Source: Halichondria panicea (taxonomy: Eukaryota; Porifera; Demospongiae; Suberitida; Halichondriidae). From it: a stretch of 64,000 bases of DNA. The DNA lies in NCBI RefSeq assembly GCF_963675165.1, contig NC_087386.1, forward strand, positions 6,713,066-6,777,065. The letters are read 5' to 3'. The notes under the pieces are model-generated. The model was not told where the DNA came from. It ran no database searches and worked only from the letters and a program-made list of their open reading frames with translations. Numbering within the stretch: the first letter of the stretch is position 1; each line of letters opens with the position of its first letter. Shown here in pieces: positions 22,987 through 35,941 of the stretch. A program made the translations under genes and the position numbers.

Positions 22987-24989
22987 TTACTTGTGCAGTA
23001 TAAACACTCCTTGTGGTGACACCTGTCTCCTTAGAAACCTGCTGGTTAGGGGGTAACCCGTGAACACACACTCAAAGAAATGCTTGTGCACGGCTATATT
23101 CACAGCTGGCATGTTACAGTTCAAGTGAGGAGGGGTGGTGTTAAGATAAGCGACAACTCTAGTCAATACCGTCAGCATGAGGTCCCTAGAGCCTCCAATA
23201 ACACCAGCATTGTATACAGTGTTCATCTGTGTCAGTGTGTGTAGGCCTCGCTCCACAGAATAATCACTAAAGCAGTTAGTGAGACGTTCGTGCATCCATG
23301 GCATGGTTTCCATGCTCGGGAAGATGTCGATATCTGTTCCAATGTATAACCATTCTCCCAGTAAATGCATGAGCTTGAAAGGGTCCATTTGAAATTCAAC
23401 ATCTGATACATCAGTTAGGAGTACATGGCGAATGTCCGAATGGTGTTCCAGATACTTGAGGTAGGAGTAGAAACGAGCATCATTGGTACTACGTCCCTTT
23501 AGAGAGGGCACATACTCGAAGCTCACCCCGGGATGGTTCTGGGTTAGTTTGTGCTGGAACTCCGGGCCTAAACCATCATGGAATATCACTGCAGACATGT
23601 CTAGTCTCACTACACTCTTGTACCAGTCACTGATGTACGAGAAACGGTTTGGTTGCTTGTGTGTTCCCCTCTGGGCATCTACCTCGCTGGTGAAGTATGA
23701 GGTGAGGACAACGTTTCTAGTAGCCATCTCTTGAGAGGATTCGAATGCTTTAGCCCAAGACAGTGTCTTCATCACTCCTCTACCAATGGTGTGCAGTTGA
23801 TTCTTGTCAATTTTCAATTTAGTCCAAGAATTAATTGTGTCTTGAGTCTGCACAAATTCTGCATCTAAATGTAGTTCGTTAATTTTTACTGTTAGAGGAA
23901 TGTCTTGTGTTAAACAACTACCCAGATCAAATACTTCACAGTTAGTTCTGTGAGATCTGGCAATAGCTCTGTACAATATGTCCACCACATCATTGATATA
24001 CCAACATAGCTCCAACCGACGGCTCCCTGTAGTGTGTCCATCACTGGCTAGTGTGTGGTACCAGGACAGTGCTGCATCACTCCACGGCCCATACACACCG
24101 CCCACTCTCAGTATTGTCATGGGAACACCGTACACACTGTGATACGAAGACAGTAATAGCTCAAACGTGTCTGTCCAAGTTCTGTGGAGAGCTGGTGTCT
24201 CAGTCAAGTCTGATATTAGCATCACTTCCGTGCATGGTGATCGTTTGTGTGTCAATTCCAATAATTTGACAAATTCCTCAGCTTTGTGTGAATTCTGCCG
24301 TGAGTCACTCCCCGTGTCCAGGGTAGGCACGTACACTATTACTGTATCTTCTGATAAATGCGTCATTAGTTTTCTCTCCAGTTGTGTTTCATTAGATGGG
24401 TCGATAATTTCTATGGCTACTCCGGAAGCTGCCAACTGCTCCTTCCGATACCAGATCACCCTGTCCTCTAGTCTAGTATCACTGATACTGGCAAAGCCGT
24501 ACACAGTGAGTCCGTTAGCAGTCAGGTGAGCAGCTAGTCTCGAGCCAACGAATGAGAGAGCCCCTGCGATGATGACATGACGGGGGGTCTGACTGTGGGG
24601 GGTACTGCACGAGGCCAGAGTGGGCTGACAGAGACGAGAGTGGGACGATGGGCCGACATTGGTTATTGATGGTTGGTTATCTTCAACCCCCAAGCCTGCA
24701 AGAAAACAAATAAATATGCTGACAATTTCACCACAATCACAATATAGAGTTTAGATAAATATAAATTCACGTTATAGCAAGTAGTTGAAACGCAGACATT
24801 ATACATAGAACGTTTTACTAGCTATTGCCCAAACCATGCCACCAACTCTATCTCAGATGTGATGAAAGACCAGCCCTGATTGGTTCTGTCTGTAGAGTAC
24901 TCACTGAGATGGTTGAGCTCCACCAGGACTGTGAGGCCATACAGCAAGGCCACCAGCACCAGCACACACAACACACACTTCCTTCTCAT
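22987..24989 (-). CDS. Type II membrane protein: epimerase-like domain plus putative glycosyltransferase domain
   Basis: Two exons, 24989-24905 and 24695-22987, giving 597 aa. Exon 1 encodes a basic start (MRRK) and a hydrophobic signal anchor (CVLCVLVLVALLYGLTVLV), so a Golgi-type type II topology is likely. From about residue 65 it has a Rossmann start, HVIIAGALSFVGSRLAAHL, with later VTILRVGGVYGP-like sequence of extended SDR/epimerase proteins. Where the family has YxxxK, I read His and Thr, so catalysis is doubtful. The C-terminal third looks like a nucleotide-sugar transferase: HVLLTDVSDVEFQMDPF (DxD-like) and VYNAGVIGGSRDLML. No exact family is recognised; the fusion and the absence of introns in 1.7 kb are notable. 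It is divergent from DROSHA. Confidence 0.7.
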
Positions 24990-25271
24990 CCTTTAACGTA
25001 CTCTAGCTCGTCTCCACGGCTGCAGGTACACCACTCCTCAGTGTACAAGCACCAGTACAGTGTAAAGGGGCCTGCCTTAGACTCCAGCAAGAATGGGGGT
25101 GGGGCTCGTAGCTGTGCTGAGGCCAGTGAGGGGCTTTCCCCACAGAGAAGACTGAAGCTGAATGTATATGCACATACATTTGAAGGGGTTGACCACAGTT
25201 ATACCACCACTGTGTGCCCTCTAGGCTCATGAGGTAAAGGAACTAGCTACAGTACCAGAGATACTGGATAG
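24990..25271. promoter_or_regulatory. Divergent promoter region, glycosyltransferase gene / DROSHA
   Basis: 282 bp between the two start codons. An open frame crosses it on the plus strand but has no coding support. Promoter role inferred from head-to-head arrangement only. Confidence 0.4.
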
Positions 25272-25783
25272 ATGGCCACTAGAGACAGATCATCTCGGAA
25301 CAGGTAAAATCTAACATCCCATATTTTAATAATAATAAAAGTCCAATTTCTTAACTCTATAGATCCAGAGACGGAGGGCCAAGTGATTCCCACGACCGCA
25401 AGAGACCACACCCACCATCCTCCCCTGAGAGACGCAAGTTCCATCGGCACCACTCCCCCACGAGAAAGTACTCTCGTAGGTCCGGTCACTCCCGTGGCCA
25501 TGAGGGCGACCAATCAGATCGCAGACGCAGGACGTTAACTCCGCCCACTTTGCTGTCAGTGGATGAGGTTGTTCCAAGTTTTGGGTCGGCCTCATATACT
25601 GGTAGTCATGGCAACTCGGACAACTGGAAGATGGGAGATCTTGTTATATGTTCGCTGAATGAATTGTACTACACCCAAAAGACTGTGGAAGGAGTTAGTG
25701 TGAGTGTGTGTGCGTGTGTGAGTGTGTGCGGGTGTGAGTGTGTGCGGGTGTGTGTGTGTGAGTGTGTGTGTGTGTGTGTGTGT

Positions 25784-25864
<81 letters not shown>

Positions 25865-28800
25865 TGTGTATGTGGTGATGATCTATAGCTCTCTGTGTGT
25901 TATCCATACAGATCCTTGGCCCCACCCACCAGCTAGACGAGCTCCACAAGACGTTCCGAATGTCCCTCCTCACGCCCTCACACCCTCACACCACCCCCAC
26001 ACCCACCATTGAAGCAACCTCTAATGATAACCCCACCATTACTGAAGCTGAGGTACACCAAGAGAAAGACTGTGATGGAGCCAGTCTTCTTACAGAGGAG
26101 AGTGAGGTACACCAAGAGAAGGACTGTGATGGAGCCGGTCTTCCCACAGAGGAGAGAATAGTGGATCCCAATATACCATACAATACAGTTAATGAGGTGA
26201 GTACATAACAATTATACTGAGAATATTATGCTTCATTTGTTCTCAGACCCCCTCAGTGCCTGTGTGTCCCATCTCCACTGGACCATGGTACACCTATTCC
26301 ATGAGTGTATCACCTGACACTAACTTCAAGGTAAAGTAAGATGGCTTTATATCTCCCTCTAATGTACACAGCAGGTTAGTCAGTATAATGGATAACAGCA
26401 TATAACAGACAAACTAAACAGCGGCTATGTCATGATATGTGATAGTTGTACTTATCCTCTAGACTGGACTGACCACCATCACATCTGATACTGGACGGCT
26501 GTATAAGTTCCGAGGATTCCTGCTGCTCACCCACACACCACTGCCCTCAGTAAGCATTGCTATGGCAGCTAGCTGTACAAACTGCACAAACTTGTATTCC
26601 TGGTGGTATCCAGGGCCTACCAGTGTGTCGGTTCCAACGCTACTCTGGTATTCACCAGCTGGAGCTCTCCCCCCTCACAACACAAATCGTGAGTACAACC
26701 TTTCACTCAATGCCCATAGATATTCCACTATACTTGCATTCTAAACTATGGATTTCCGAAAGTACCGTTGATCCAATGCCGAAATTTTTATTATATTCTG
26801 AAAGCTTAGAAAGAGATCTTTCAAATGATGTGTTTTAATCCAAAATTTCGTCGGGGCCATAATTTGTCATTTTTCGGCCTCGGACCATGGGCTATTATTC
26901 ATGGTATCGCCAAATTGGCAAATACTTTTATCTCTCAAATATGAACTTTGATGACACCATTTGAAAGGTCTCCTTCTAAGCTTTCAGAAAATCAGAAAAT
27001 CATTGAAATTGGATCCACGGAATTCAAGTTATGGCAGCTGAAAGAATCCCCGAACATTGGAAGGGGGTTGTAGTTACTTGAACATTGGAAGGGGGTTGTA
27101 GTTAGTTGAACATCCATAACTTTAGTCTACGCTGCTCTGTACACTATTCTACACACTAGAGGACAATTAGTCTAACATTTCTACTTCTTGCTTTTTTTAA
27201 GTGAGGTGAAAACAGTTGCACAGCAGATAAGTATAGTCATGCTGTTAGTTGAAGAGTGTATCCATCACAGGTGTTCACAATGGAGGACGTGTTGTTGTTC
27301 AACGAGTACTTGTTAATGAGGCTACTGGAACTGTACGACCTGGTCAGAGGTAACTCAGTGTAGTGGGGCATTGCTTGTCTGTGTCATCTCCACCATTTCA
27401 GAGCTGAGGCCATTGTTGGGTGAGGGAGGATTTCTGCCTCTCTTTATCAGTGACTCTGGAGGTACATAGCAACTAACCACTCCCTCTGCCTGTATGATAT
27501 ACACACGTTTGAAACCATTCCCCTCCTCCTATTCTTCCGTAGTCTCTCAGGAGGTGCTCTCAATGGCGGAGGTGTTGAAGTTTCTCCTGGATTCGTATCA
27601 ACCCCTTAGTGTTAAAGGTCAAAGTTTGAAAGGTCAACTGATTACTGACTTTAACAGGAGGCCACATTGTTTCCGTGCCGACGATACTCATCACATCAAA
27701 TCAGGCGAGGGGAAATTCAAGGTAAAGATTTAATAGTTACACTGTGTCATGTAGCTAGTGATACGTTCACTGAAGGTTCTTTCTAAACAACAGGCAATTC
27801 ATATTCTGTTCCCCTGTTGCTAGGTTGGTCACCAGTGTCGTCAATGCTCCAGAACCAAGGGCCACAAACACCAGAGGTGAGCCAGCGACTATGTGTACTA
27901 TGTGTACTGTGTGTGTGTGTACTGTGTGTGTGTGGGTGTGTGTACATGTGTGTGTGTAATATGTGTACTGTGTGGGTGTGTGTGTGTGTACTGCAGTGTT
28001 AAGAAGATCAAGACGCAGTACTACCATCTACTGAGCAAGAAGAACAGAGGGTGAGTGTAAGTTCATTGCAGTTCTCTCGGTGGTGGTTTGCCTAGTTTAA
28101 TAGCCTCCTCCCCCTCTTGGAGCAGGTGTGCGTGTGTGTGGGTGTGGGTGTGGGTGTGTGTACACTGTGACTGTATCTGTGTTACCTTATGTGCAGGAGG
28201 TTGACTAGAACTGAGCACTTTAACTTTGTTGAGCTTCGACAACAAATGGAGAGCCATGAAGCAGATACTGGGGGAACGAGGGGACAGCAGGAGGTGCTCT
28301 GGTTGCCTAGCGATGGGTTCAACAGCACAGGACTGTACACGGACATCGTACAAGTAGGTTGTCGATAATTAATATTCAATTATTATCTCTCTTAATAGCT
28401 ATAATTTATGGCAATATGCCTACACTGTTCAATTATGTAGTGTTACTTCCACACCCACACACACCACCACCCACACACCCACACCCACACACACAGCACG
28501 TGCTCCTCCTCTCCACACTGGGTCATCACCTCGTGTTTCATCGCTCCCTGGCCACTCTCCAGAAATCCCTCGGCTACACATTCACAGACCACACCCTCCT
28601 CCACCGTGCCCTTACACACCCGTCCACCACCACCCTAACTCATCAGCCAGCGGAGGATAATATTAAAACTGTCTTATCTAATTGTGGGCTACTTCAACCC
28701 GTGTACGTGGGCGGAGCAGGTCCCACTGTGGCCAAGGGGTTAAAAGGACTCATGAATTCGTTAGAAGGTGGAGATAAAGGGGTGTGGCTTGAGCATTACG

Positions 28801-31704
28801 AGCAGTTGGAGTTCCTAGGAGATGCAGTACTCGAGTATATCACAAGGTACGTTATATCCTGCCCTCATGGTAACCGTATAGCGGGAAGTATAATTGTTCA
28901 CGAATTGACAATTTTTGTGATTTTTGAGGATAGCTAGCAGCGTTTTTAGTGGACCCTTGTATATTAAACATGCATTTTCGTGGAAATGTTGGCTCTCGAC
29001 TATATTATACAGTATGTCATTGTGTGTGTGCTACCCTTACCCCCCACATACACACACGAAACATCACCCCCCCCTACATGTGTGTGTGCTACTCTTACCC
29101 CCCACATACACACACGCAACATCACCCCCCCCTACAGTATGTCATTGTGTGTGTGCTACTCTTACCCCCCACATACACACACGCAACATCACACCCCCCC
29201 TACAGTATGAGATTGTACCACATGGCTCCACCCTACTCAGTCGGTCAGCTAAACCACGAGAGACAACTGTTGATTAAGAATACTCGGCTCTGGCAGTTGG
29301 CCTCGAGGCTAGGTCTAACAGACTATATGCTCGTCAACAGGAAGGTGGAGGGTTGCCAGGAGCATGCTGGGGCTAACTGCCTGGAGGCATTACTAGGAGC
29401 AGTCTACCTTGATAGTGGAGATGTGGAACAAGTGGACCAACTGTTTGCAAGACTAGCATTCCCTGAGCAGGTGGGTGTGTGGTGTGGTGTGTGGTGTGGG
29501 CGTGTGTGTGTGGTTTGTGTGCGACTATGCATGGTATTATGTAGGAGGGTTTTGAGCGATGGACAAAGCAGAGCAAGCATCCACTAAAGGAGGAACATCC
29601 CGACGGAGACAGACATCTTGTCCAGCAAAGTGAAGAGCTGCAGGTTTGTGTGTGTGTGTTGCCAGCTTTGATGGTCCATACCATTAAATACAAATGTTAA
29701 AATTGAATCACCAAAACTCTAGTTACAGACCCAACTCTAAATACAGGGGACCCCAGTGTTAAATATAGCATCTTTGAACGGTAACTTTAGTTCTGTTGGT
29801 CCAATAATGTTGACTTTCTGAAAGCTTATAGATTTCAGGTGATGTGTTCAAAGTGTATTTTGGGGCTTTTTCCGAAAATGAAGAGCTCCTTCTAAGCTTT
29901 CAGAAAGTTACATTCTTTTTATAGAGTATTGTGGGGTTGGAGGAGAAGCTGAGGTTAGAGTTCACTCACGTCCGACTCCTGGCCCGAGCATTCACTCATT
30001 CCTCTCATCCAGACAATGACATCATCAGGTAACCTCCCTCTACAGTGCTCGCTAGCTCTATGTACAGTGTATGGACATGTACAGTGTATGGACATGCTCC
30101 ATACGTAACAGTACGTATATTAACGCTACGTCCATAATAACTGCTTTATCCATCATTTTACTTTTATCGATCACGCAGGGGTAACTACCAGAGGCTGGAG
30201 TTCCTTGGTGATGCCATTCTTCAGTTCCTCGTATCCAAGCACGTCTACCATCACTTCCCTAGTCACCACGAAGGCCACCTCACTGTACGTGCAGCATGCA
30301 GTCAAACTATATACCGTACAATAATACAGTCGATGCAATTTACTATATAAGCGTCAAAATAAGCAAAGAATAATTTAATTGTAGACATTGCGAATTGCTC
30401 TGGTTCATAACAAGCATCTGGCAAGTCTGTGCAAAGATCTTGGCTTTGATCAATACATCATCACTAGCAAGACAGAGGTGAGAATAATGACCGCCATTGC
30501 TGGAGCTAGGGAGAATGAGCTCCCCCCCTCACAGAAACTTGACCTGAGTGTGAAGCTACAGGCGGACGTGGTGGAGTCATTCCTGGCTGCCCTCACGTTA
30601 GACAAGGGACTGTCTGAAACTGAGAAATTCTTGGAGGAATATTTATTTCCGAAACTACTGGTGTGTATAATTATATATAGCTCCGTTAGTTGTGGGGCAT
30701 GTGGATTGAATGCACCAATCATGTGTACACCAGCAGATCTGTTAGTCACCCTCACATGCATGTAGTTGTGATTGCAGCTCACTCGGAAGTTTGGGCCGAA
30801 TAATTATCATAAAAAATAGCGGGTAATTTTCGTGGGATAAAAAAATTCGTTCAACTCGAAAAACGGTGGTTTTCGTGAGCAAAAATTTCGTTTAGTCTCG
30901 TGGCTGCACTGCATTCCTATGTTCCGGTAAGCCACACCTACGTTAAAATTTCGTGGAGGTCAGCTTGCCCACGAAAATAACGAATATTTTACCCCACGAA
31001 AATTACCCGCTATACGGTAATTTACTAAAAAATAGAGGTAATACCTATAGATTGAGTGTAGTGAAGTGTGGTTACTTATGTAAGCAGTCAAGCAGTTTTT
31101 GGTACGTCAGGAGTGTATCATACACTCCTGGTACAGTGTATTTACTATTTTCCTATAGTGACTGCAAAGGGCACTACGCCTAAGCTAAGTGGAGGAGGGA
31201 CCAAATATTAACAGTTTTGCACTCTGTATTTATCGCTAGTGGTTGTGGTTGTATGTTGTTTGCAGGAGACTGTGCGTGGCTCTCAAATGGTGGATGCTAA
31301 CACTAGACTGCACCAGGCGACCACCTACACATGCAAGCAACAGGGAGTATCGTTAGAGCTGCCTATATACAAGTGAGATGAGAGCATCTCTTTGCATTTT
31401 GAGTGATTTTGTGTGTGTTGCTTTATTTCAGAGTTTTGGCTCCTGGTGGAACTGCTTCAAATCCTGAATTCACTGGTAATCTGTTAATTAAATTGTTGAT
31501 TTATTGACAATTTCCTTGTGACAGTTTCCGTGTTTTTTGAGAAGAAGAAGATTGGTACCGGGACTGCGGGGAGGTGTGTGGGCGTGTGGGTGTGTGGGTG
31601 TATGTGTGTGTGTGTGTTACGTGACCCCCATTGCTTGCAGTATCAGAGAGGCTAGGAGAAGAGCTGCTGAGGAAGGTCTCAGAAGCAGTGAGTTGTTTGT
31701 ATGA
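25272..31704 (+). CDS. DROSHA: Ribonuclease III DROSHA
   Basis: Twenty-two exons: 25272-25303, 25363-25693, 25912-26196, 26247-26330, 26463-26549, 26614-26688, 27271-27349, 27402-27461, 27543-27721, 27824-27876, 27997-28050, 28197-28353, 28497-28846, 29206-29470, 29545-29643, 29925-30028, 30179-30284, 30385-30660, 31266-31372, 31432-31475, 31525-31573, 31641-31704; 979 aa. Order: Arg/Ser/His-rich N terminus; central domain with PWYTYSMSVSPDTNFK and TSDTGRLYKFRGFLLLT; RNase IIIa (EQLEFLGDAVLEY, NCLEALLGAVYL); RNase IIIb (YQRLEFLGDAILQF, DVVESFLAALTL); C-terminal dsRBD. Acidic metal-binding residues are present in both RNase domains. DROSHA with DGCR8/Pasha cuts primary microRNAs in the nucleus. 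The exon 10-11 stretch is the least certain part. It is shorter than human DROSHA, mostly at the N terminus. Confidence 0.9.
25694..25870. repeat. (GT)n microsatellite starting at a splice donor
   Basis: About 170 bp of GT/GTGAGT repeat in intron 2 of DROSHA, beginning directly at the exon 2 donor (GTTAGTGTGAGTGTG). Confidence 0.9.
26765..27050. repeat. Fold-back repeat, CCATAACTT family (subtype with CCATGG core)
   Basis: Copy in intron 6 of DROSHA. Left arm GAAAGCTTAGAAAGAGATCT; core CGGACCATGGGCTATTATTC; right arm CCTTCTAAGCTTTCAGAAAA and TTCAAGTTATGGCAGCTGAA. Followed by two copies of CATTGGAAGGGGGTTGTAGT. Confidence 0.85.
29005..29205. repeat. Minisatellite repeating a splice acceptor (intron 13 of DROSHA)
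   Basis: Units of about 70-75 bp around GTGTGTGCTACTCTTACCCC and CATACACACACGCAACATCA, each closing with CCCCCCCTACAG or similar, followed by TATG. The acceptor used for exon 14 is the last one (29205), chosen because only it opens the reading frame that continues RNase IIIa. Confidence 0.8.
29755..29925. repeat. Fold-back repeat, CCATAACTT family (shortened)
   Basis: Intron 15 of DROSHA. GCATCTTTGAACGGTAACTT through GAGCTCCTTCTAAGCTTTCA, with part of the centre missing. It ends within 20 bp of the exon 16 acceptor. Confidence 0.75.
30800..31020. repeat. Fold-back element, CGTATAGCGGG family
   Basis: Intron 18 of DROSHA. Opens with AATAGCGGGTAATTTTCGTG and closes with CACGAAAATTACCCGCTATA then CGGTAA. 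It contains GAGGTCAGCTTGCCCACGAA, shared with the copies at 12549 and 43674. Confidence 0.85.
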
Positions 31705-32138
31705 AGCCAGAACCTATCTGTATATGAAGCTATGGCAACAATCTTGCAGCCAGTTTAATAACTAACTAATGAAGCCATGAAGGCTGTGAACGCCAATTTA
31801 ATTGGAAGCTTGTGATAAATGATAAATTTAGTGTCCTGGAAGCTTGGATGGCAGGCCACAGACAAGTATGTGCATGACACACTTGATCTTTCTTGCATGT
31901 GCAGGTTTCGTGAGGATTCCTCCATCTCTCAAAGTACTCATGGAAGATTCCCACAAAACAGAACAATGAGCTAGCAATTTACCACAGCACTGCCAAGAAT
32001 TTACTTTGGCTTCACTAATAACGTGTGGGTTGGGGTTTTGTTTGCACTTACAATTTAATATTACTGTACAGTTTATGCATGTACACGTAGTGAACAAGCT
32101 ATGTGGTTTAATAGTAGCATGAGCAGCAGTCAGTAGTG
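31705..32138. other. Intergenic region DROSHA / collagen
   Basis: 434 bp between same-strand genes; AT-rich. No gene or repeat seen. It should contain the DROSHA 3' UTR and the collagen promoter. Confidence 0.5.
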
Positions 32139-35100
32139 ATGGTGATGGTGGCAGCACAGGGAAAGCAAAGAAGGCGCTACCTATCCTCCTCGCCATCCCT
32201 ACCAAGACACGGGGGCGGTGGACGGTTGCTACTGAGGCTACTAAAGCTAGGAGCTATTTGCCTGTTTCTGCAAGTATCGTGTGCAACTGCAGCTGTACTG
32301 CTGCCGTACAGTGGCGACGGCTCGGGGGATGATGATACTTTACAACCTGATGACGGGAGCGGCGACTTTGTGGGCTCTGGAGAATATGCATTCACTACAG
32401 AAACACCTTCTGCACAAACTGATGGAGAAGGTAGCTAGCTTGGGTGCATGTGCAGTGTATCTGTGTGTGTGTAAGAGGTGCAATAAACCTGGGTTAGAAA
32501 GAAAAATTATTACTACTGGAGAAAGCATTTTGGCACGCGGAGGGCGGGGCTGGGCGCTCTCTGCGCATGCGAAGTAGTGTCCTTTGTTCTATGTGAACAA
32601 TGCGCCGGCCTCTAGTGGCTAGGCTATGGTTGTTTTAGGAACACCTGATGGTAACCACACTCTTTCCTTTTGCAGGTTCTACTCCACAAACTCCCACGAA
32701 CAAACCGAAGCTGGTCTTCAAAGCTATAAACCTACTGGAGGACTTCAGTATAGGAACTGCACCCACATTCACAATAGTCTCCTTAGAGAAATACGTTAAT
32801 GAAATTTTAAGCAACTCTACTGCAGCTAGAGCCACTCTTCTTCCACCGACCTTCATGCTGACTCTCGCCTTCCGACCAGACAACAATACGGCTCTCAAAC
32901 TAGTATCATCCATGTCCGTACTGCATAATGACGATAATCCTTTATTAGCGCCTGATATTGTAACAAATTCTTCACAGCCAATTCAAAACCCAACTGACGA
33001 ATTTGCTGCTCTCCTTCTAAGTACAGCTGCCACATATCTCCATAGAGATAGATTCTACACTTTGTGGGAGGATGTGAGTAGCTCTGCACGGCATTCTCTC
33101 GTGTTCATGGTTACCAATGGCAGCATTAGCACTTGTTTAGATGGTGATTTCAGACCTGCTAATCCCGGTGTCGTTTTGTGGGAGGAGTTCAGTTTAGGGC
33201 AATCGAATGAGCAACAAATGGTACAATTCTCCAGCTATCTGCATTCAATGAATTCTCTGGTAAATGGTGTGGGCGTGTGTGTGGTGTGTGGTGTGTGAGA
33301 GTGTGATTGTATGGTGAGATTAATAATTGTTATTCTACTTCAGGGTATTCTTTGTGGCGCCAGTGTTCTTCCTCTCCATGGCAACGACCAACCTGATGCA
33401 AGCATGTGTTATTCACAACCCCACCACCAATGTCAAGAGGTGAGAGAGTGGTGTGGGTAGAACAATCATCTATTAATATATTAATTATGTTACATAATAA
33501 TCATCTGCAGGTTCCTGAAAGTGTTAAAACTGCCAACCCCTACACTAAAAGTGGTGACCCTGGTTACAATCCCTACACCTCCTATGATCCTTACAAAGTG
33601 AGCACTGAGAAGATCAACACTTGACTGTCATTACCTCGTTACCACCTTACACTCATTATCACTCCATTGTATGCTAACCCAGAGGAGGTACACAGGAGTA
33701 CCTCAACAGTAAAGTCATTGTTGCATGTGTCCGACCTCCTCTGATACTACCCCTCACACACTACCCCTCGTGCACTACCCCTCGTGTACTACCCCTCACA
33801 CATTACCCCTCGTGCACTACCCCTCGTGCACTACCCCTCGTGTACTACCCCTCGTGTACTACCCCTCACACATTACCCCTCGTGCACTACCCCTCGTGCA
33901 CTACCCCTCGTGTACTACCCCTCACACATTACCCCTCGTGCACTACCCCTCGTGTACTAACCCTCGTGTACTACCCCTCGTGCACTACCCCTCATGCACT
34001 ACCCCTCGTGCACTACCCCTCGTGTACTACCCCTCACACACTACCCCTCATGCACACACACAGCCCTGGCCAGACTTACCGTGCATTGGACCACCTGGTC
34101 CCCCTGGAGTGCAAGGCAGAGAAGGTTACATTGGACCACCTGGAACCCCAGTAAGCTGCATGCTCCACTGCACATTTACATGCATAATTATTGCACTACA
34201 CTGCACTGCAGGGTCTGCCCGGCTACCTAGGAGAGAGGGGACCTCGAGGCTTACAAGTAAGAGTTTGCAAAGCTGCTTCTTTGTATTGCTCATTTATTAG
34301 TATGTATGTTAACTCTGTGTAGGGACCTCGTGGTGAAGTGGGTGGACCAGGTCCCAAGGGTGGACAAGGCTACACAGGTCCCCCCGGCTTCTATGGACAA
34401 GTGGGAGAACCCGGAGACATTGGTCCTAAGGTAGACAGTTCAATTTGTCTTCTATGTACAATCTTAATCATTTGTCGCAGGGTGATGCTGGCTATATGGG
34501 TATTGGTGGGCTGAAGGGACCGAGGGGGCCCACAGGAGACCCGGGGGATGAGGGACCAGCCGGTAGGAACGGAAAGCATGGCAAAGATGTGAGTAGAGAG
34601 AGTGTGGGGGAGGGGGTCATTTGTTTGTATAATCATTGCTCTTTCTTGAACTATTATTGAACGAAGCATGTATCTCATTTACCGTATGCAGGGCAGCAAA
34701 GGTTTCAGAGGTGGAAGAGGTCCTAGGGGAATTGATGTGAGTACATGTGCTGCTATTATACTGATAATACATTTTATATCTGCAGGGCAGGAAAGGTGGT
34801 GTTGGTAAGAAGGGAGAGCCTGGGGTCAAAGGTTGGAAGGTGAGGTGGCAGCATACACCGTGACTGTATGTATATATGCTGTGATGATGTGTGTTGGTTA
34901 TATAGGGATTGAGAGGACCACCTGGTGTCATTGGAGCCAAGGGAGTCACTGTGAGTACATTCAGACCTTATTCTCACTAGTGGTGTAGAGTGGCGCTGAA
35001 GGAATGTGTCTATCAACCTCTGGCTGGTCAATGCCATTAAGTTGTATATGTGCTAATCGTTGGATCCCAGTATCAGGTTTTGTATGATAGTTTACAGGAC

Positions 35101-35893
35101 CTGTCTCCTCCTAATAGGGTCACCCCGGGATGAGGGGTCCACTGGGGCCGAGGGGCCAGCAGGGTCTACAAGGTTATGAGGGTGATCCCGGTAGAGTCGG
35201 ACCAATAGGAGATCCAGTGAGTCCTGTGTGTGCTGTGTGTGCTGTGTGTGTGTGCATATAGTGTTTTGTCATATTGTGTATGACGGTCAGTGAAAGCAAT
35301 TACAATTATGATTTCTAGGGAAAGAATGGGCTGCCAGGACGACAAGGAGAGATGGGACTGTCTGGAGTACCCGTGAGTATTGTAGCTCTAGCTCAGGTTA
35401 TTTTCTTATGGTCAGAATTTTTGTATTTCCATTATAATGTGCAATTGGTTCTACGTCACCAATCTAAGCTAGCTGTAGGAATTAACATTTAGAGTACGAA
35501 GTTGGTGGGTTCATACACCAACGAAAATTGCCTGCTATACGGTAACACCTTGCTGGCTGCAGGGAGCTGTTGGTGAGCCAGGCCCAGTGGGTAGGCCTGG
35601 ACCGAAGGGAGAGAAAGGAGTGGGTGGAAACAAGGGACCACCGGGACAGAAGGGCATCCAAGTGAGCAGTCTTCTATATAGCTGTAGAGTTGTGTTAATA
35701 TTGTACTCCATCCCCTCAGGGCTATCGTGGTCACCCTGGAGTGAGGGGCACTAAAGGAATGCTGGTGCGTACAGTGTTTGCAGCAGTCAGTGTTTGCATT
35801 CTACGATTTACTGTAAATATATTTTGTTACTTTATCCACAGGGTGGGACTGGCTATATGGGAGCTCCCGGCGCCAAAGGAGATAAAGGCCATC

Positions 35894-35941
<48 letters not shown>

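Noticed and set aside
23483-24529. Plus-strand open frames opposite the epimerase/glycosyltransferase exon
   Set aside because: Shadows of the 1.7-kb minus-strand coding exon.
25003-25232. A small gene between the glycosyltransferase gene and DROSHA
   Set aside because: Open frames exist on both strands but without similarity, conserved start or splice sites; the space is better explained as a divergent promoter.
33725-34300. Pro/Tyr/Ser repeat protein frame
   Set aside because: Translation of the 14-bp minisatellite in collagen intron 4; only its last part overlaps a real exon, in another frame.
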